A stretch of DNA of 40,534 nucleotides from Cytophagales bacterium (GTDB taxonomy: Bacteria; Bacteroidota; Bacteroidia; Cytophagales; UBA9547): NCBI GenBank assembly GCA_014376535.1, contig JACMRH010000519.1, positions 1 through 40,534 of the forward strand, read 5' to 3'. This document shows positions 17,231-26,305 of this stretch, in pieces (position 1 is the first letter of the stretch; the number at the start of each line of letters is the position of its first letter). The notes below the pieces were generated by a model that was not told the DNA's origin, did no database searches, and worked only from the letters and a program-made list of their open reading frames with translations. Position numbers and translations under genes: made by a program.

Positions 17231-18238
17231 ATGAAAATCAGAAGAATTACAGAGAAACACGACAAAGCAGACCTTGAACATGAGGCCCTTGGCATTCCAC
17301 CTTTAGAAGAATCCGTTCATGAAGAGCCGTGGAGTCTTCTGAAAAAAGTTATTATTGGAGCTTTGATTGGTGTTGTTTCAATTTCAATACTGTATTTCCT
17401 ACTTCAACTTTTCTTTCCTGCATTTACAGATGAAAAATCCACTCAGGTTATTGATATTTTTACACAAAGGAGGTTTTGGACATATGCTCTTGTAGGCCTG
17501 GGCGCTCAGATGATAGACGGTGCTTTGGGTATGGCTTATGGAATTAGTTCTACAACATTTTTATTGAGCGCAGGTGTGGGTCCTTCTGCAGCCAGCGCAA
17601 GCGTACACATTGCAGAAATGTTCACTTCAGGCCTATCTGGGATTTCTCATCTCAAATTTGGAAATGTAAACAAAAAACTCTTCAAAAGTCTTTTGTTTAC
17701 AGGAGTTCTAGGAGGTATGCTAGGTGCGTTTTTATCCACTCAAATTGATGGAAACATTTTAAAGCCTTACATATCTGGCTATCTTTTGATAATGGGGATT
17801 GTTATTATTAGAAAAGCACTTAGAAAAAATGTAAAAAAGAAAAAAACAACCAATATTGGCTGGCTTGCATTATTTGGTGGCTTTGTGGATGCTGTTGGTG
17901 GTGGTGGGTGGGGCCCTGTCGTAACTACTACGCTGGTTAGTTCGGGTAGAGACCCTCGTTACACAATAGGATCAGTAAACCTTGCAGAATTTTTTGTAGC
18001 AGTAGGAACGGCATTAACATTTGCTCTTTTTATGGGCTTGCAGGAATGGAAAACGATTGGAGAACTTGGAGTAATTATTTTGGGTTTAATAGTCGGTGGT
18101 ATGTTTGCTGCCCCATTTGCGGCAGTAATTTTAAGGCGTGTTAAGGCAAAAAAATTAATGATTTTTGTAGGGATTCTTATAATTGTATTAAGCCTAAGGA
18201 CATTGCTTAAATCGCTGTTTGGCATAACAATATTCTAA
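17231..18238 (+). CDS. TSUP (TauE/SafE) family membrane permease
   Basis: TSUP proteins move sulfite, sulfonates, sulfoacetate or other small organic acids across the inner membrane. The 335-residue protein has a charged cytoplasmic tail of about 35 residues and then roughly eight hydrophobic helices in two inverted halves. Each half carries a glycine-rich signature: GAQMIDGALGMAYGISST (residues about 92-109) and GGFVDAVGGGGWGPVVTTTL (about 217-236), followed by ASVHIAEMFTSG and GSVNLAEFFVA respectively. This pairing is diagnostic. The substrate is not deducible. The M20 amidohydrolase starts 10 bases downstream, so the two may be co-expressed, for instance one importing or exporting what the other makes. 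Confidence 0.92.
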   Translation: MKIRRITEKHDKADLEHEALGIPPLEESVHEEPWSLLKKVIIGALIGVVSISILYFLLQLFFPAFTDEKSTQVIDIFTQRRFWTYALVGLGAQMIDGALGMAYGISSTTFLLSAGVGPSAASASVHIAEMFTSGLSGISHLKFGNVNKKLFKSLLFTGVLGGMLGAFLSTQIDGNILKPYISGYLLIMGIVIIRKALRKNVKKKKTTNIGWLALFGGFVDAVGGGGWGPVVTTTLVSSGRDPRYTIGSVNLAEFFVAVGTALTFALFMGLQEWKTIGELGVIILGLIVGGMFAAPFAAVILRRVKAKKLMIFVGILIIVLSLRTLLKSLFGITIF

Positions 18239-18248
18239 AATATTATTA

Positions 18249-19457
18249 ATGATGGATCTTTTATCAGATAGAATAAAGAAAATAGCTGGAGGAATTTCTG
18301 CTGAAGTAATTTCATTTAGGCGTCATTTGCATCAAAATCCTGAACTTTCTTTTAAAGAATTTAAAACCTCTGAGTTCATTGCCCAAACTTTATTGAACAA
18401 AAAAATAGAAATTGAATATATAAAAGAAGGTATTGCCCAAACCGGATTAGTTGCTTATATTAAAGGGAAAAATCCAGGTAAAAAGATGATTGCTTTAAGG
18501 GCAGATATGGATGCACTGCCAATTATAGAACAAAATGTTATTGACTATAAATCTATCAATGAAGGGGTTATGCATGCTTGCGGTCATGATGTACATAGTT
18601 CTTCGCTTCTGGGTACAGCGATCATTTTAAATGAATTAAAAGACCAGTTTGAAGGCACAATAAAACTGGTTTTTCAACCAGGAGAAGAATTGATACCTGG
18701 TGGAGCTTCATTGATGATAAAGGCTGGAATTTTAAAAGAAAAATCATTAAAAAGCATGTTTGGCCAACATGTTGCACCACAAATAGAAGTTGGAAAAGTT
18801 GGTTTCAGGTCTGGCATTTACATGGCAAGTGCAGATGAAATATACCTAACTGTTAAAGGCAAAGGTGGACATGCCGCTATGCCCGACAATGCAGTTGATC
18901 CAGTGCTTATTACTGCACATATAATCATAGCTCTTCAGCAGGTTGTAAGCCGGAATGCTAACCCTAAAATTCCAACTGTATTGTCATTTGGAAAAGTAAT
19001 AGCAGAAGGTGCAACGAATATCATCCCCAATGAAGTTAAAGTCGCTGGTACTTTCAGGACATTAAATGAGGAATGGAGATCTGAAGCTAAAAAAAGAATA
19101 ACTAAAATAGCCACTGGAATTGCAGAAAGCATGGGTGGGACCTGTGATGTTAATATTTTAGATGGATATCCCTATCTTGAGAATAATCCATTACTTACAG
19201 ATAGGGCCAAAGTTTACGCTAAAGAGTTTTTAGGAGAGGAGAATGTAGTTGACCTTGATATTTGGATGGCTTCTGAAGACTTTGCCTATTACACGCATCA
19301 TGTTGATTCCTGCTTTTATAGATTAGGAGTCCGAAATGAAACACTTGGGATAACTTCTGGCGTTCATACACCTACTTTCAACGTAGATGAAAAAGCTTTA
19401 GAAGTCGGTAGCGGATTAATGGCCTGGTTGGCTTTGAAAGAACTAGAGATTAAATAA
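18249..19457 (+). CDS. M20 family metallo-amidohydrolase (N-acyl-amino acid/hippurate hydrolase-like)
   Basis: These enzymes hydrolyse N-acyl or N-aroyl amino acids with two bound metals. The 402-residue protein has ALRADMDALPI (residues 82-92), the metal ligands of MHACGHDVHSS (Cys111, His113), FQPGEELIPGG with Glu146/Glu147, His174 in FGQHV and a terminal ligand His in SGVHTPTFNVDE. The dimerisation domain sits around residues 190-305 (KGKGGHAAMPDNAVDPVL). Length and motif spacing are normal, and no signal peptide is present, so it acts in the cytosol. Two consecutive ATG codons occur at the start; either could be used. It follows the TSUP gene by 10 bases. Confidence 0.94.
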   Translation: MMDLLSDRIKKIAGGISAEVISFRRHLHQNPELSFKEFKTSEFIAQTLLNKKIEIEYIKEGIAQTGLVAYIKGKNPGKKMIALRADMDALPIIEQNVIDYKSINEGVMHACGHDVHSSSLLGTAIILNELKDQFEGTIKLVFQPGEELIPGGASLMIKAGILKEKSLKSMFGQHVAPQIEVGKVGFRSGIYMASADEIYLTVKGKGGHAAMPDNAVDPVLITAHIIIALQQVVSRNANPKIPTVLSFGKVIAEGATNIIPNEVKVAGTFRTLNEEWRSEAKKRITKIATGIAESMGGTCDVNILDGYPYLENNPLLTDRAKVYAKEFLGEENVVDLDIWMASEDFAYYTHHVDSCFYRLGVRNETLGITSGVHTPTFNVDEKALEVGSGLMAWLALKELEIK

Positions 19458-19465
19458 CAAATTAA

Positions 19466-19473
19466 TATATTTG
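19466..19473 (+). promoter_or_regulatory. minus-7 promoter element of the toxin-antitoxin pair
   Basis: TATATTTG matches TAnnTTTG exactly, 13 bases before the antitoxin ATG. No TTTG lies at the ideal upstream distance; the nearest (19433-19436) is too far. The pair may therefore have its own promoter, as is usual for autoregulated toxin-antitoxin genes. Confidence 0.45.
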
Positions 19474-19486
19474 TATAAATAAAGAT

Positions 19487-19699
19487 ATGAGTCAAAATTT
19501 CCAAAAAGAGATTTTAGAAAACCTAAACATGCTTGATGAAATCAGGCAGGAAAGAGTATTGGCCTATATTAAATCCTTATATCAAAATGCAAATAACTCT
19601 ATTCTGAATTTTGCTGGTAAAATATCCCAAACAGATCTGAAGCTTATAAATGAAGCTATAAATAATGGTTGTGGTAATATTGAACACAATGAATGGTAA
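19487..19699 (+). CDS. type II antitoxin (partner of PIN toxin)
   Basis: This 70-residue acidic protein precedes and overlaps a PIN-domain toxin gene, the standard order for VapBC-type modules. It has a helical N-terminal part (ILENLNMLDEIRQERVLAYI) and an acidic C-terminus ending GNIEHNEW. The short tail ending in EW is common in antitoxins of PIN toxins in Bacteroidetes and cyanobacteria and probably inserts into the toxin. I see no classical AbrB or ribbon-helix-helix motif, so the DNA-binding type is unclear. Identification rests mainly on context. Confidence 0.8.
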   Translation: MSQNFQKEILENLNMLDEIRQERVLAYIKSLYQNANNSILNFAGKISQTDLKLINEAINNGCGNIEHNEW

Positions 19700-20093
19700 T
19701 CGATATTTATTGGACTCAAATATTATTATTGCATTTTTTTCAAATGAATTAATCGTTTTAAAAAAGTTTGAACAGGAATTATTTAATCTATTAATTCCTG
19801 CAATTTCCATTGGTGAATTATGCTTTGGAGCTTATAATTCAATTAAAAAAGAAGAGAATCTAAGAATTATTGAAAACTTCACCTCCGCTCTTTCAATCTT
19901 AGAAGTCGATTCCTCAACAGCTAAGATTTATGGATCAATAAAATCTGTTTTAAAACAAAATGGAACTCCGATTCCTGAAAACGATATTTGGATTGCAGCA
20001 TTAGCAAGCCAACATAAATTAACTTTAGTTACAAGAGATAATCATTTTAGACTTATTCCGGATTTAACCATTAAAGATTGGGTACAAGTCTAA
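19689..20093 (+). CDS. PIN-domain ribonuclease toxin (VapC-like)
   Basis: PIN toxins are Mg-dependent RNases that usually cut tRNA or rRNA. I place the start at the ATG at 19689, which overlaps the antitoxin end by 11 bases and gives 134 residues beginning MNGNRYLLDSNIII. An upstream ATG at 19665 in the same frame would add eight residues without homology. The acidic centre is visible: Asp9 in LLDSNIII, Glu in ISIGELCFGA, Asp in IPENDIWIAALA and Asp in VTRDNHF. These are all the residues expected for activity, so the toxin looks intact. The methyltransferase gene begins 7 bases after its stop. Confidence 0.9.
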   Translation: MNGNRYLLDSNIIIAFFSNELIVLKKFEQELFNLLIPAISIGELCFGAYNSIKKEENLRIIENFTSALSILEVDSSTAKIYGSIKSVLKQNGTPIPENDIWIAALASQHKLTLVTRDNHFRLIPDLTIKDWVQV

Positions 20094-20100
20094 CCATATA

Positions 20101-20964
20101 ATGAACCTTATCAACATCTCCCCGCTCTGGAAAGAGTATGAGCTTATAGACTCTGGCAACTTCGAAAAACTTGAACGTTTTGGAGAATTTATCCTGGCCC
20201 GACCTGAACCTCAGGCCATGTGGGATAAAATAATGTCAGAAAACGAATGGAACCAAATGTCCCATGCCAATTTCAGAAGGGATGAGAAAAATCCTGAGAA
20301 AGGCCTATGGACATTGAAGTCTCAAATGAAAGAACAATGGCCTATCTCCTACTCATTTAATAACTTACAACTCAATTTCAGGCTAGGATTATCTTCTTTT
20401 AAGCACGTTGGTTTATTTCCAGAACAAGCAGATAACTGGAATTACATTTACCAGAAAACCTCTTCTTTTGATAAACCAAAGGTATTAAACTTGTTTGCCT
20501 ATACCGGAGGTGCTTCACTAGCCGCCAAAGCCGCTGGTGCGGACATTACCCATCTTGATTCGGTCAAACAATGTATTTCCTGGGCCAAGGAAAATATGGA
20601 AGCGAGCAAACTGGACAATATTCGCTGGCTAGTCGAAGATGCTTTCAAATATGTAAAGAGAGAAGCGAAAAGAGGTACAAAATATCAGGGGATTATTCTT
20701 GACCCACCGGCATATGGTCGTGGACCGGAAGGTGAAAAATGGGTTTTAGAAGACTGTTTAAATGAAACATTAAAATATTGCGCTAATATTTTAGACGAAA
20801 AAGGCTTTTTGGTACTTAATCTTTATTCAATGGGTTATTCTGCTTTGCAGGCAGAAACCTTGATAAAATCAGTATTCGGAAATAAGAAGGTAGAAATCGG
20901 GGAATTTTATTTTGAAGACAAGTCTAAAAGGAAACTCCCATTGGGTCTTTTTGCCCGTTTTTAG
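20101..20964 (+). CDS. class I SAM-dependent methyltransferase (RlmI/RlmK-like rRNA methylase family)
   Basis: The 287-residue cytosolic protein has a Rossmann-type SAM site: motif I VLNLFAYTGGASLAAKAAGA (residues 128-147), acidic Asp153 in HLDSVKQ and motif IV ILDPPAYGRGPEGEKW (199-214). DPPAYGRG is characteristic of the COG1092 group of 23S rRNA methyltransferases. The N-terminal PUA domain of RlmI is missing; instead there are about 100 residues with FILARPEPQAMW and GLFPEQADNWNYI. Target base and RNA are unknown. Its start lies 7 bases after the toxin stop, and its stop is 6 bases from the stop of the convergent OmpA gene. Confidence 0.9.
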   Translation: MNLINISPLWKEYELIDSGNFEKLERFGEFILARPEPQAMWDKIMSENEWNQMSHANFRRDEKNPEKGLWTLKSQMKEQWPISYSFNNLQLNFRLGLSSFKHVGLFPEQADNWNYIYQKTSSFDKPKVLNLFAYTGGASLAAKAAGADITHLDSVKQCISWAKENMEASKLDNIRWLVEDAFKYVKREAKRGTKYQGIILDPPAYGRGPEGEKWVLEDCLNETLKYCANILDEKGFLVLNLYSMGYSALQAETLIKSVFGNKKVEIGEFYFEDKSKRKLPLGLFARF

Positions 20965-20970
20965 CTCAGG

Positions 20971-22968
20971 TTATTTAGTTCCTAAAATTTCAAATTCAGT
21001 CCTTCTGTTTTGCTGTCTGCCATCCGGATTATCGGTGCCATCAACATTTTTGTTTGGGGCAATAGGTTTTTCAGAGCCGAAACCTGCAAACTTAAACCTA
21101 TCATTTGTTATTCCCCGGGTAATAAGATAATCCACAACGGCTTTAGCCCTTTTTTCAGACAGTGATTTATTGTACTCAGCTGTACCCATATTGTCTGTAT
21201 GGCCAGATATCTGAACAATGATATTGGTCTGTTTCATGAATAAAAAAAGCTGTTGAAGCTCGGGAAAAGATTCAGAACGAAGTGTTGCTTTGTCAAAATC
21301 AAAAAATATGTTTTTAAGTACAATTTTTGTTCCTATTGAAACTTTTTTAAGATCTACGTCAACTACAAACTCCTGGTAATTAGTACTTAAAGGAATATTA
21401 AAATTTTCCGAATGAAAAAGATAAGGTTCTTTGTTAACTGATATTCCATAATTTATACCTGACGGCAAAACAATTAAATACTTGCCAGTTGTATTATTAG
21501 AAACCATTTCGCTAAGAACCTCATTTTTGGTATTGTCAGTAATCGTAATTTTGCCTTCTAATGGTTGTTTTGTTAATGCATCACGAATAGTACCTTTTAA
21601 TATTGTGATTGGATTGACAACAGAAGTGTGAGCAATATTTAAATTAAAATCCTGTTTAACCAGATTGTCTTTAATCTCTACCTTGTGGGTTGCAACAGTG
21701 GTAGCAACAACCTCTTTAGGCATTGAGATTTTGTAAATGTCCTTTTCTCCATAAGTATCTTCTTTTGCTGAGGAGAAATATCCTGTTTTACCATCAGCAG
21801 AAAGAACAAAATAAATATCATCATCAGGCGAATTTATAGGATAGCCAAGATTCTCAGCTTCCTTAAACTGTCCATTTTCTAATTGAGATTTAAAGATATC
21901 ATATCCACCCATTGTACTATGTCCTTCCGAACTAAAGTATAAGGTAGTTCCATCAGGATGTATAAAAGGAGAATCCTCGTCTTCCTCAGTATTTATAGTT
22001 GACCCCAAGTTTATCGGTGCCGACCATTTTCCTTTATTATCTTTTGTAATTTTGTAAATATCAAATCCACCATAACCTCCTGACCGGTTACTATTGAAAT
22101 ACATAGTTCTGCCATCAGGGGTTACAGAACAATGTAATTCCGAATATTTGGTGTTAATTTCTTTGAAAGGTTTTGGTTTATCCCAAACTATACCATTTAA
22201 CTTAGATATATAAATATCACCGCCATTATCATCTCTGTATAAAAAAAGCTGGGTACCATCAGGAGCTAGTCCAATACTCGCATCATGTTGGTCTGTATTG
22301 ATGGGATCGCCCATATTTTTAGGTGCTGACCATTTTCCATTTACATTGTTTGAAATATAAATATCTTCAAAGAATTCTCCACTTTGATCCTTAACATCGC
22401 CGGTTGTGCCTTCTCTATTAGATGTAAATACCATTTCACTTTCATCAGCTTTGATAACTGGTACATAATCACTTGCTTTTGAATTTACCTCTTTACCCAG
22501 GTTTTCAATTTTGGCAGTTACAGGATGAGCTAGCAGCACGGACCCAAACTCACATTCTTTTATACGTTTCTTTATTATATTATTGTCCTCCGGGGTAGCA
22601 TGATACTTATGAAAAAGTTCATAACTTATTATGGCCTCACCGAATTCAAGGTTCAATTGATGTGCCTGACCGAGAAGGTAAGTAATTGACTCATCTACTT
22701 TGGAGTTTTTATTGTAAGCTTTTTGAAGATAAGGAAGTGCTTTTCTATTAAAAGGAGAATGAATTAAGCAATATCCATAACGGAAATTAAGATAGGCATC
22801 CTCAGAATTAAGACTTAACGCATCTTTGTAATAAATCAGGGCTAGTTTATAATTTTTATCATCGAATAACTCGTCCGCCTGCCTGGTTATCTTTTTAAGA
22901 TTCTGAGAAAAATTATAAAAAGATATCAGGCAAAAAGCAAAAACTAAACCAATTCTATTAATCCTCAA
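20971..22968 (-). CDS. PorE-like OmpA family protein (TPR, beta-propeller, CRD, OmpA_C)
   Basis: The 665-residue protein has a signal peptide (MRINRIGLVFAFCLISFYNF, cleavage after SQ), TPR-like helices (about 25-150), a PD40/WD40-like propeller (about 175-415) with repeats such as EMVFTSNREG, TMYFNSNRSGGYGGFDIYK and TLYFSSEGHS, a carboxypeptidase-regulatory-like domain (about 455-535) and a C-terminal OmpA peptidoglycan-binding domain (about 550-665) with FFDFDKATLR, ISGHTDNMG and NRRTEFEI. This domain order is that of PorE of the type IX secretion system in Porphyromonas. It lies in the periplasm and probably anchors an outer-membrane complex to peptidoglycan. Its start overlaps the upstream paralogue by 11 bases. 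Confidence 0.92.
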   Translation of the reverse strand: MRINRIGLVFAFCLISFYNFSQNLKKITRQADELFDDKNYKLALIYYKDALSLNSEDAYLNFRYGYCLIHSPFNRKALPYLQKAYNKNSKVDESITYLLGQAHQLNLEFGEAIISYELFHKYHATPEDNNIIKKRIKECEFGSVLLAHPVTAKIENLGKEVNSKASDYVPVIKADESEMVFTSNREGTTGDVKDQSGEFFEDIYISNNVNGKWSAPKNMGDPINTDQHDASIGLAPDGTQLFLYRDDNGGDIYISKLNGIVWDKPKPFKEINTKYSELHCSVTPDGRTMYFNSNRSGGYGGFDIYKITKDNKGKWSAPINLGSTINTEEDEDSPFIHPDGTTLYFSSEGHSTMGGYDIFKSQLENGQFKEAENLGYPINSPDDDIYFVLSADGKTGYFSSAKEDTYGEKDIYKISMPKEVVATTVATHKVEIKDNLVKQDFNLNIAHTSVVNPITILKGTIRDALTKQPLEGKITITDNTKNEVLSEMVSNNTTGKYLIVLPSGINYGISVNKEPYLFHSENFNIPLSTNYQEFVVDVDLKKVSIGTKIVLKNIFFDFDKATLRSESFPELQQLFLFMKQTNIIVQISGHTDNMGTAEYNKSLSEKRAKAVVDYLITRGITNDRFKFAGFGSEKPIAPNKNVDGTDNPDGRQQNRRTEFEILGTK

Positions 22969-25372
22969 GGTGTCTTACGTTAATTGAAATTTCTATTCTT
23001 CTGTGAAGTTTACTGCTCTCCTGAGCATTAAGGAGTTTTTTATCCTCCACAAACTTTGTAGTAATATTATTTAGACCAAAACCATGTTTGGTAAGATATT
23101 TCACCATAACTGCAGTCCTTTTCCTAATGAGCTCTGCCCCTTCCTTAGAATTGCTTTCGGCATGTCCTTCAATTAGAATTGGGGATTTGTTTTCCTTTAA
23201 AAGTTGTACAAAATCTAGCAAATCCTTGTTTAATGAATCTGTTAATTCAGTTTTCTTACCAGGAAAATAAATTCTCATTTTATACTTATTGTCTTTGACC
23301 GTTATCAATTTAGAAGAAACTGGATCAGTTAATTTTAAAAATTTTTCTTCACTGATTTTTCTTTCTCTTTCTAAACTATCCCTTTCTTTTCTAAAATAAA
23401 AAGCATTGAATGTATTTTCATACCTGGTTTTAAATTGGAATTTATCTACAAAAATAAATTCACTCCTTCTGTTCAATTGTCTATCCTCGGGTGTTGTATT
23501 CCTAGCTATAGGAAAATCTTCTCCATAACCTACTGGTAGTAGCCTGGTTGAATCTATTCCATTGGCTATAAGATAATTTACAACAGCTTTAGCTCTATTT
23601 TTAGATAGTTTCATGTTGTAAATATTATTAGCGATAGAGTCAGTATGAGCTGCGATCTCAACATAGGCATCTGACTTGGATTTAAGAAGTTTGACCAAAC
23701 GGTCTAATTCAGTTTTGGACTGTGGACGTAATGTTGATTTATCATAATCGAAAAACACGTTGTTTAAAACTGCTACCTTATCAATTTCACCAACAGGTTC
23801 CAGATCTAGATTCTGTTCAATTTCCATGAACTTGTCAGCTTCCTGAACATTTATGTGCTCAGAATGAAAAACATATCCTTCAGCTTCGGCAGTAACAGAA
23901 AAATCCTTACCAACTGGCAAGACTAAAACATATTTCCCAGTAGAGCTGTTTGAATTTATAACCCCTACAATTTCTCCTTTTGATAGATTAAAAATGTTTA
24001 ATACTGCAGCAATCGGTTTACCTGTTTTTTTATCAGTGACTTTGCCTTTCAATACAACTACAAAATTGCTGACCTCTTTTTTGCTAGCCATGTATATGTC
24101 TTTTTCACCATAAGTATCTGCTCGTATGGAAGAGAAATAGGCTCTTGTTCCATCTGCAGACCAAACAAGGAAGAGATCATCATCAGCAGTATTTATTGGG
24201 TAACCAACATTTTCTGGTTCAGACCATTGTTTTGTATCTTCATTATAAACTGTTTTAAAAATATCATAACCGCCCATTGATGCATGGCCAATTGAACTGA
24301 AATAAAGCGTTTTTCCATCAGGATGGATAAACGGACAATCTTCGTCAAATTCAGTATTTACTTTATCACTCAGATCTTCGGCTACACCCCAATTTCCATC
24401 CGGCATTCTTCGGGAGACATAAATATCTTTATGCCCTTTACCACCAGGTTTGTCACTTGTAAAATACAATGTTCGTTCATCTGCTGTTATACTTGCATGC
24501 GATTCCCAATATGGAGAATTAATGTTTTCACTTAATTTTACAGGTTTTTTCCAATTTGCTCCATCCAGGTCACTAACGTAAATATCGCCAGCTAAAAACT
24601 TGTTGTTAGGTTGAGGTTTATATAAAAACAATTCTTGTCCATCTGGCGACAAACCAATGGCAGCATCATGGCCATTCGTGTTGATAACGGGGCCAATACC
24701 TTTGGCCTCCCCCCATTCTTTGCCTTCCTTATTTGATATATATACATCTTCATAATATCCATTATGAAGGTCGTCAAAGCCTCCACCTGTTGTTGTATTT
24801 CTTTTTGAAGTAAAAATCATTTCAGTTTCATCAGCAGAAATCACCGGTGCGTAGTCTGAATATTTAGAATTTATCTTTGGGCCCAGATTTGTTATCTCAT
24901 AGTTTAAAGGATTAGCCATAAGTTTTTTAGCTAGTTCACATTGAGCAATAAGCCTGTCTATTTCTTTATTGTCAGCCTGAAGTCCATTAGACTTATCATT
25001 TACATATTTTCTATGATGATTATAGCTTTCAATGGCTTTATCAAACTGGTGATCCAAGTGATAGATTCTTCCAAGCATTAAATCCATTTCATGGTGCTTA
25101 TGCAAAAGTTTTTTAGCCTTAGAAAAATAAGGCAATGCTTTTAATTTGTATTCAGAATTGTAGTAGCAAACGCCAATCCTGTAATTAGTTTCTGCATTTT
25201 CAGGGTTTAAACTATCGAGTTTGAGATATAAGGGAAGAGCTTGAGGATATTCTTCTACACGAAAATACTCTGTTGCGTTAGATTTAATCTCACGCAAATT
25301 GCCCTGTGCTGAAGACTGATTAACAATTATTAAAAATGCAAAAATGTAAAAAATGATGCCTGATTTAAACAT
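22958..25372 (-). CDS. PorE-like OmpA family protein with a second, divergent C-terminal OmpA-like domain
   Basis: This 804-residue paralogue of its downstream neighbour has the same layout: signal peptide (cleavage after QSSAQ), TPR-like region (about 30-155), propeller repeats (EMIFTSKRNTTTGG, TLYFTSDKPGGKG, TLYFSSIGHASMGG), a CRD domain (about 440-520) and an OmpA_C domain (VFFDYDKSTLRPQSK, IAAHTDSIA, LNRRSEFIFV; about 540-645). It then continues with a charged helix (FRKERDSLERERKISEEKF) and a further OmpA-like unit (about 700-800) with ILIEGHAESNSKEGAE and LHRRIEISINV. This second unit has diverged from the usual HTD signature (HAE). The two genes overlap by 11 bases and form one operon. 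Confidence 0.92.
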   Translation of the reverse strand: MFKSGIIFYIFAFLIIVNQSSAQGNLREIKSNATEYFRVEEYPQALPLYLKLDSLNPENAETNYRIGVCYYNSEYKLKALPYFSKAKKLLHKHHEMDLMLGRIYHLDHQFDKAIESYNHHRKYVNDKSNGLQADNKEIDRLIAQCELAKKLMANPLNYEITNLGPKINSKYSDYAPVISADETEMIFTSKRNTTTGGGFDDLHNGYYEDVYISNKEGKEWGEAKGIGPVINTNGHDAAIGLSPDGQELFLYKPQPNNKFLAGDIYVSDLDGANWKKPVKLSENINSPYWESHASITADERTLYFTSDKPGGKGHKDIYVSRRMPDGNWGVAEDLSDKVNTEFDEDCPFIHPDGKTLYFSSIGHASMGGYDIFKTVYNEDTKQWSEPENVGYPINTADDDLFLVWSADGTRAYFSSIRADTYGEKDIYMASKKEVSNFVVVLKGKVTDKKTGKPIAAVLNIFNLSKGEIVGVINSNSSTGKYVLVLPVGKDFSVTAEAEGYVFHSEHINVQEADKFMEIEQNLDLEPVGEIDKVAVLNNVFFDYDKSTLRPQSKTELDRLVKLLKSKSDAYVEIAAHTDSIANNIYNMKLSKNRAKAVVNYLIANGIDSTRLLPVGYGEDFPIARNTTPEDRQLNRRSEFIFVDKFQFKTRYENTFNAFYFRKERDSLERERKISEEKFLKLTDPVSSKLITVKDNKYKMRIYFPGKKTELTDSLNKDLLDFVQLLKENKSPILIEGHAESNSKEGAELIRKRTAVMVKYLTKHGFGLNNITTKFVEDKKLLNAQESSKLHRRIEISINVRHLED

Positions 25373-25477
25373 AGGTTTCTTTTTTTTATATAGAAGTGCG
25401 TAAAAATAACAAATTACTTGCTTTCTATATTTAAGAAAGAAATATTTGTATCATTCACGGATAAATCTTTAACTATT

Positions 25478-26200
25478 TTGTATCAAAAAACGCTCTATCT
25501 AATTCCTTGTCACTTAAGTGAAACACCTATTCCAGGTATTTTACCCCCATTTTTGATTGATGTTATATTAAAAACAAAATATTACTTCGTAGAAGAATTA
25601 AGAACTTCAAGAAGGTTTATCTCTTCTTTAAAACTAGGCATAAAAATTGAAGGGTTGCAATTTTATGAATTGAATAAAAAAACTACCCGAGCTGAACTAA
25701 AGGAGATTTTACAATCTATCCCAGAAAATATTGAAGAAATTGGAGTAATGTCAGAAGCTGGATGCCCTGGAGTTGCTGATCCCGGCTCAAAAATGGTTGC
25801 TATTGCGCACGAGCAAGGCTGGAAGGTAATTCCAATTCCTGGACCTTCTTCCATTTTGTTAGGACTAATGGGTTCAGGATTTAATGGACAACAGTTTACA
25901 TTTGATGGTTATTTGCCCATAAACAATGAAGATAGGGCTAAAGCCATGCGCAAAATAGAAGAAGATGTTAATAACAAGGGAACCACGCATATTTTCATAG
26001 AAACCCCTTTCAGAAACCAAATTGTACTGGTGGAACTTTTAAAACACCTTAATCCCCAAACATTACTTTGTCTTGCAATAAATCTCACTTCTGATACTGA
26101 AAAAATAGAGACAAAAAGAGTAGCAGTATGGAAGAATAATATTCCGGATATACACAAAATACCAACTATATTTTTGATTGGCAAGTTCGATACCAAATAA
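25478..26200 (+). CDS. SAM-dependent methyltransferase, RsmI/tetrapyrrole methylase family
   Basis: RsmI-type enzymes 2'-O-methylate C1402 of 16S rRNA; this protein belongs to that fold but may be a second paralogue with another target. Motifs are LYLIPCHLSETP at the start, RTSRRFI, GVMSEAGCPGVADPGSKMV, the proline loop VIPIPGPSSILLGLMGSGF and THIFIETPFRNQ. No ATG is available near the start. I place it at the TTG at 25478, giving 240 residues that begin MYQKTLYLIP like homologues; the frame is also open from a TTG at 25418, adding 20 residues that do not look conserved. The usual glycine-rich N-terminal P-G-N-I/L-G-D segment is changed here to CHLSETPIPG. Confidence 0.85.
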   Translation: MYQKTLYLIPCHLSETPIPGILPPFLIDVILKTKYYFVEELRTSRRFISSLKLGIKIEGLQFYELNKKTTRAELKEILQSIPENIEEIGVMSEAGCPGVADPGSKMVAIAHEQGWKVIPIPGPSSILLGLMGSGFNGQQFTFDGYLPINNEDRAKAMRKIEEDVNNKGTTHIFIETPFRNQIVLVELLKHLNPQTLLCLAINLTSDTEKIETKRVAVWKNNIPDIHKIPTIFLIGKFDTK

Positions 26201-26256
26201 TATTGCGAATTTAAGCCGATTGTAAAAATTTATTTTTTTTATTTTATTTCCCTGAA

Positions 26257-26264
26257 TACCTTTG
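26257..26264 (+). promoter_or_regulatory. minus-7 promoter element of metK
   Basis: TACCTTTG matches TAnnTTTG exactly, 41 bases before the metK ATG. A TTTG box at the ideal distance is missing; only T-rich sequence is present. There is no room for a SAM riboswitch between this element and the gene. Confidence 0.5.
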
Positions 26265-26305
26265 GGTTTTCAATTGTATTTTCATTCTAAATCAGATCAA
26301 AAAAA

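Noticed and set aside
26201..26305. SAM riboswitch upstream of metK
   Set aside because: The gap is short and T-rich with a promoter element only 41 bases before the ATG; there is no space or helix pattern for an aptamer.
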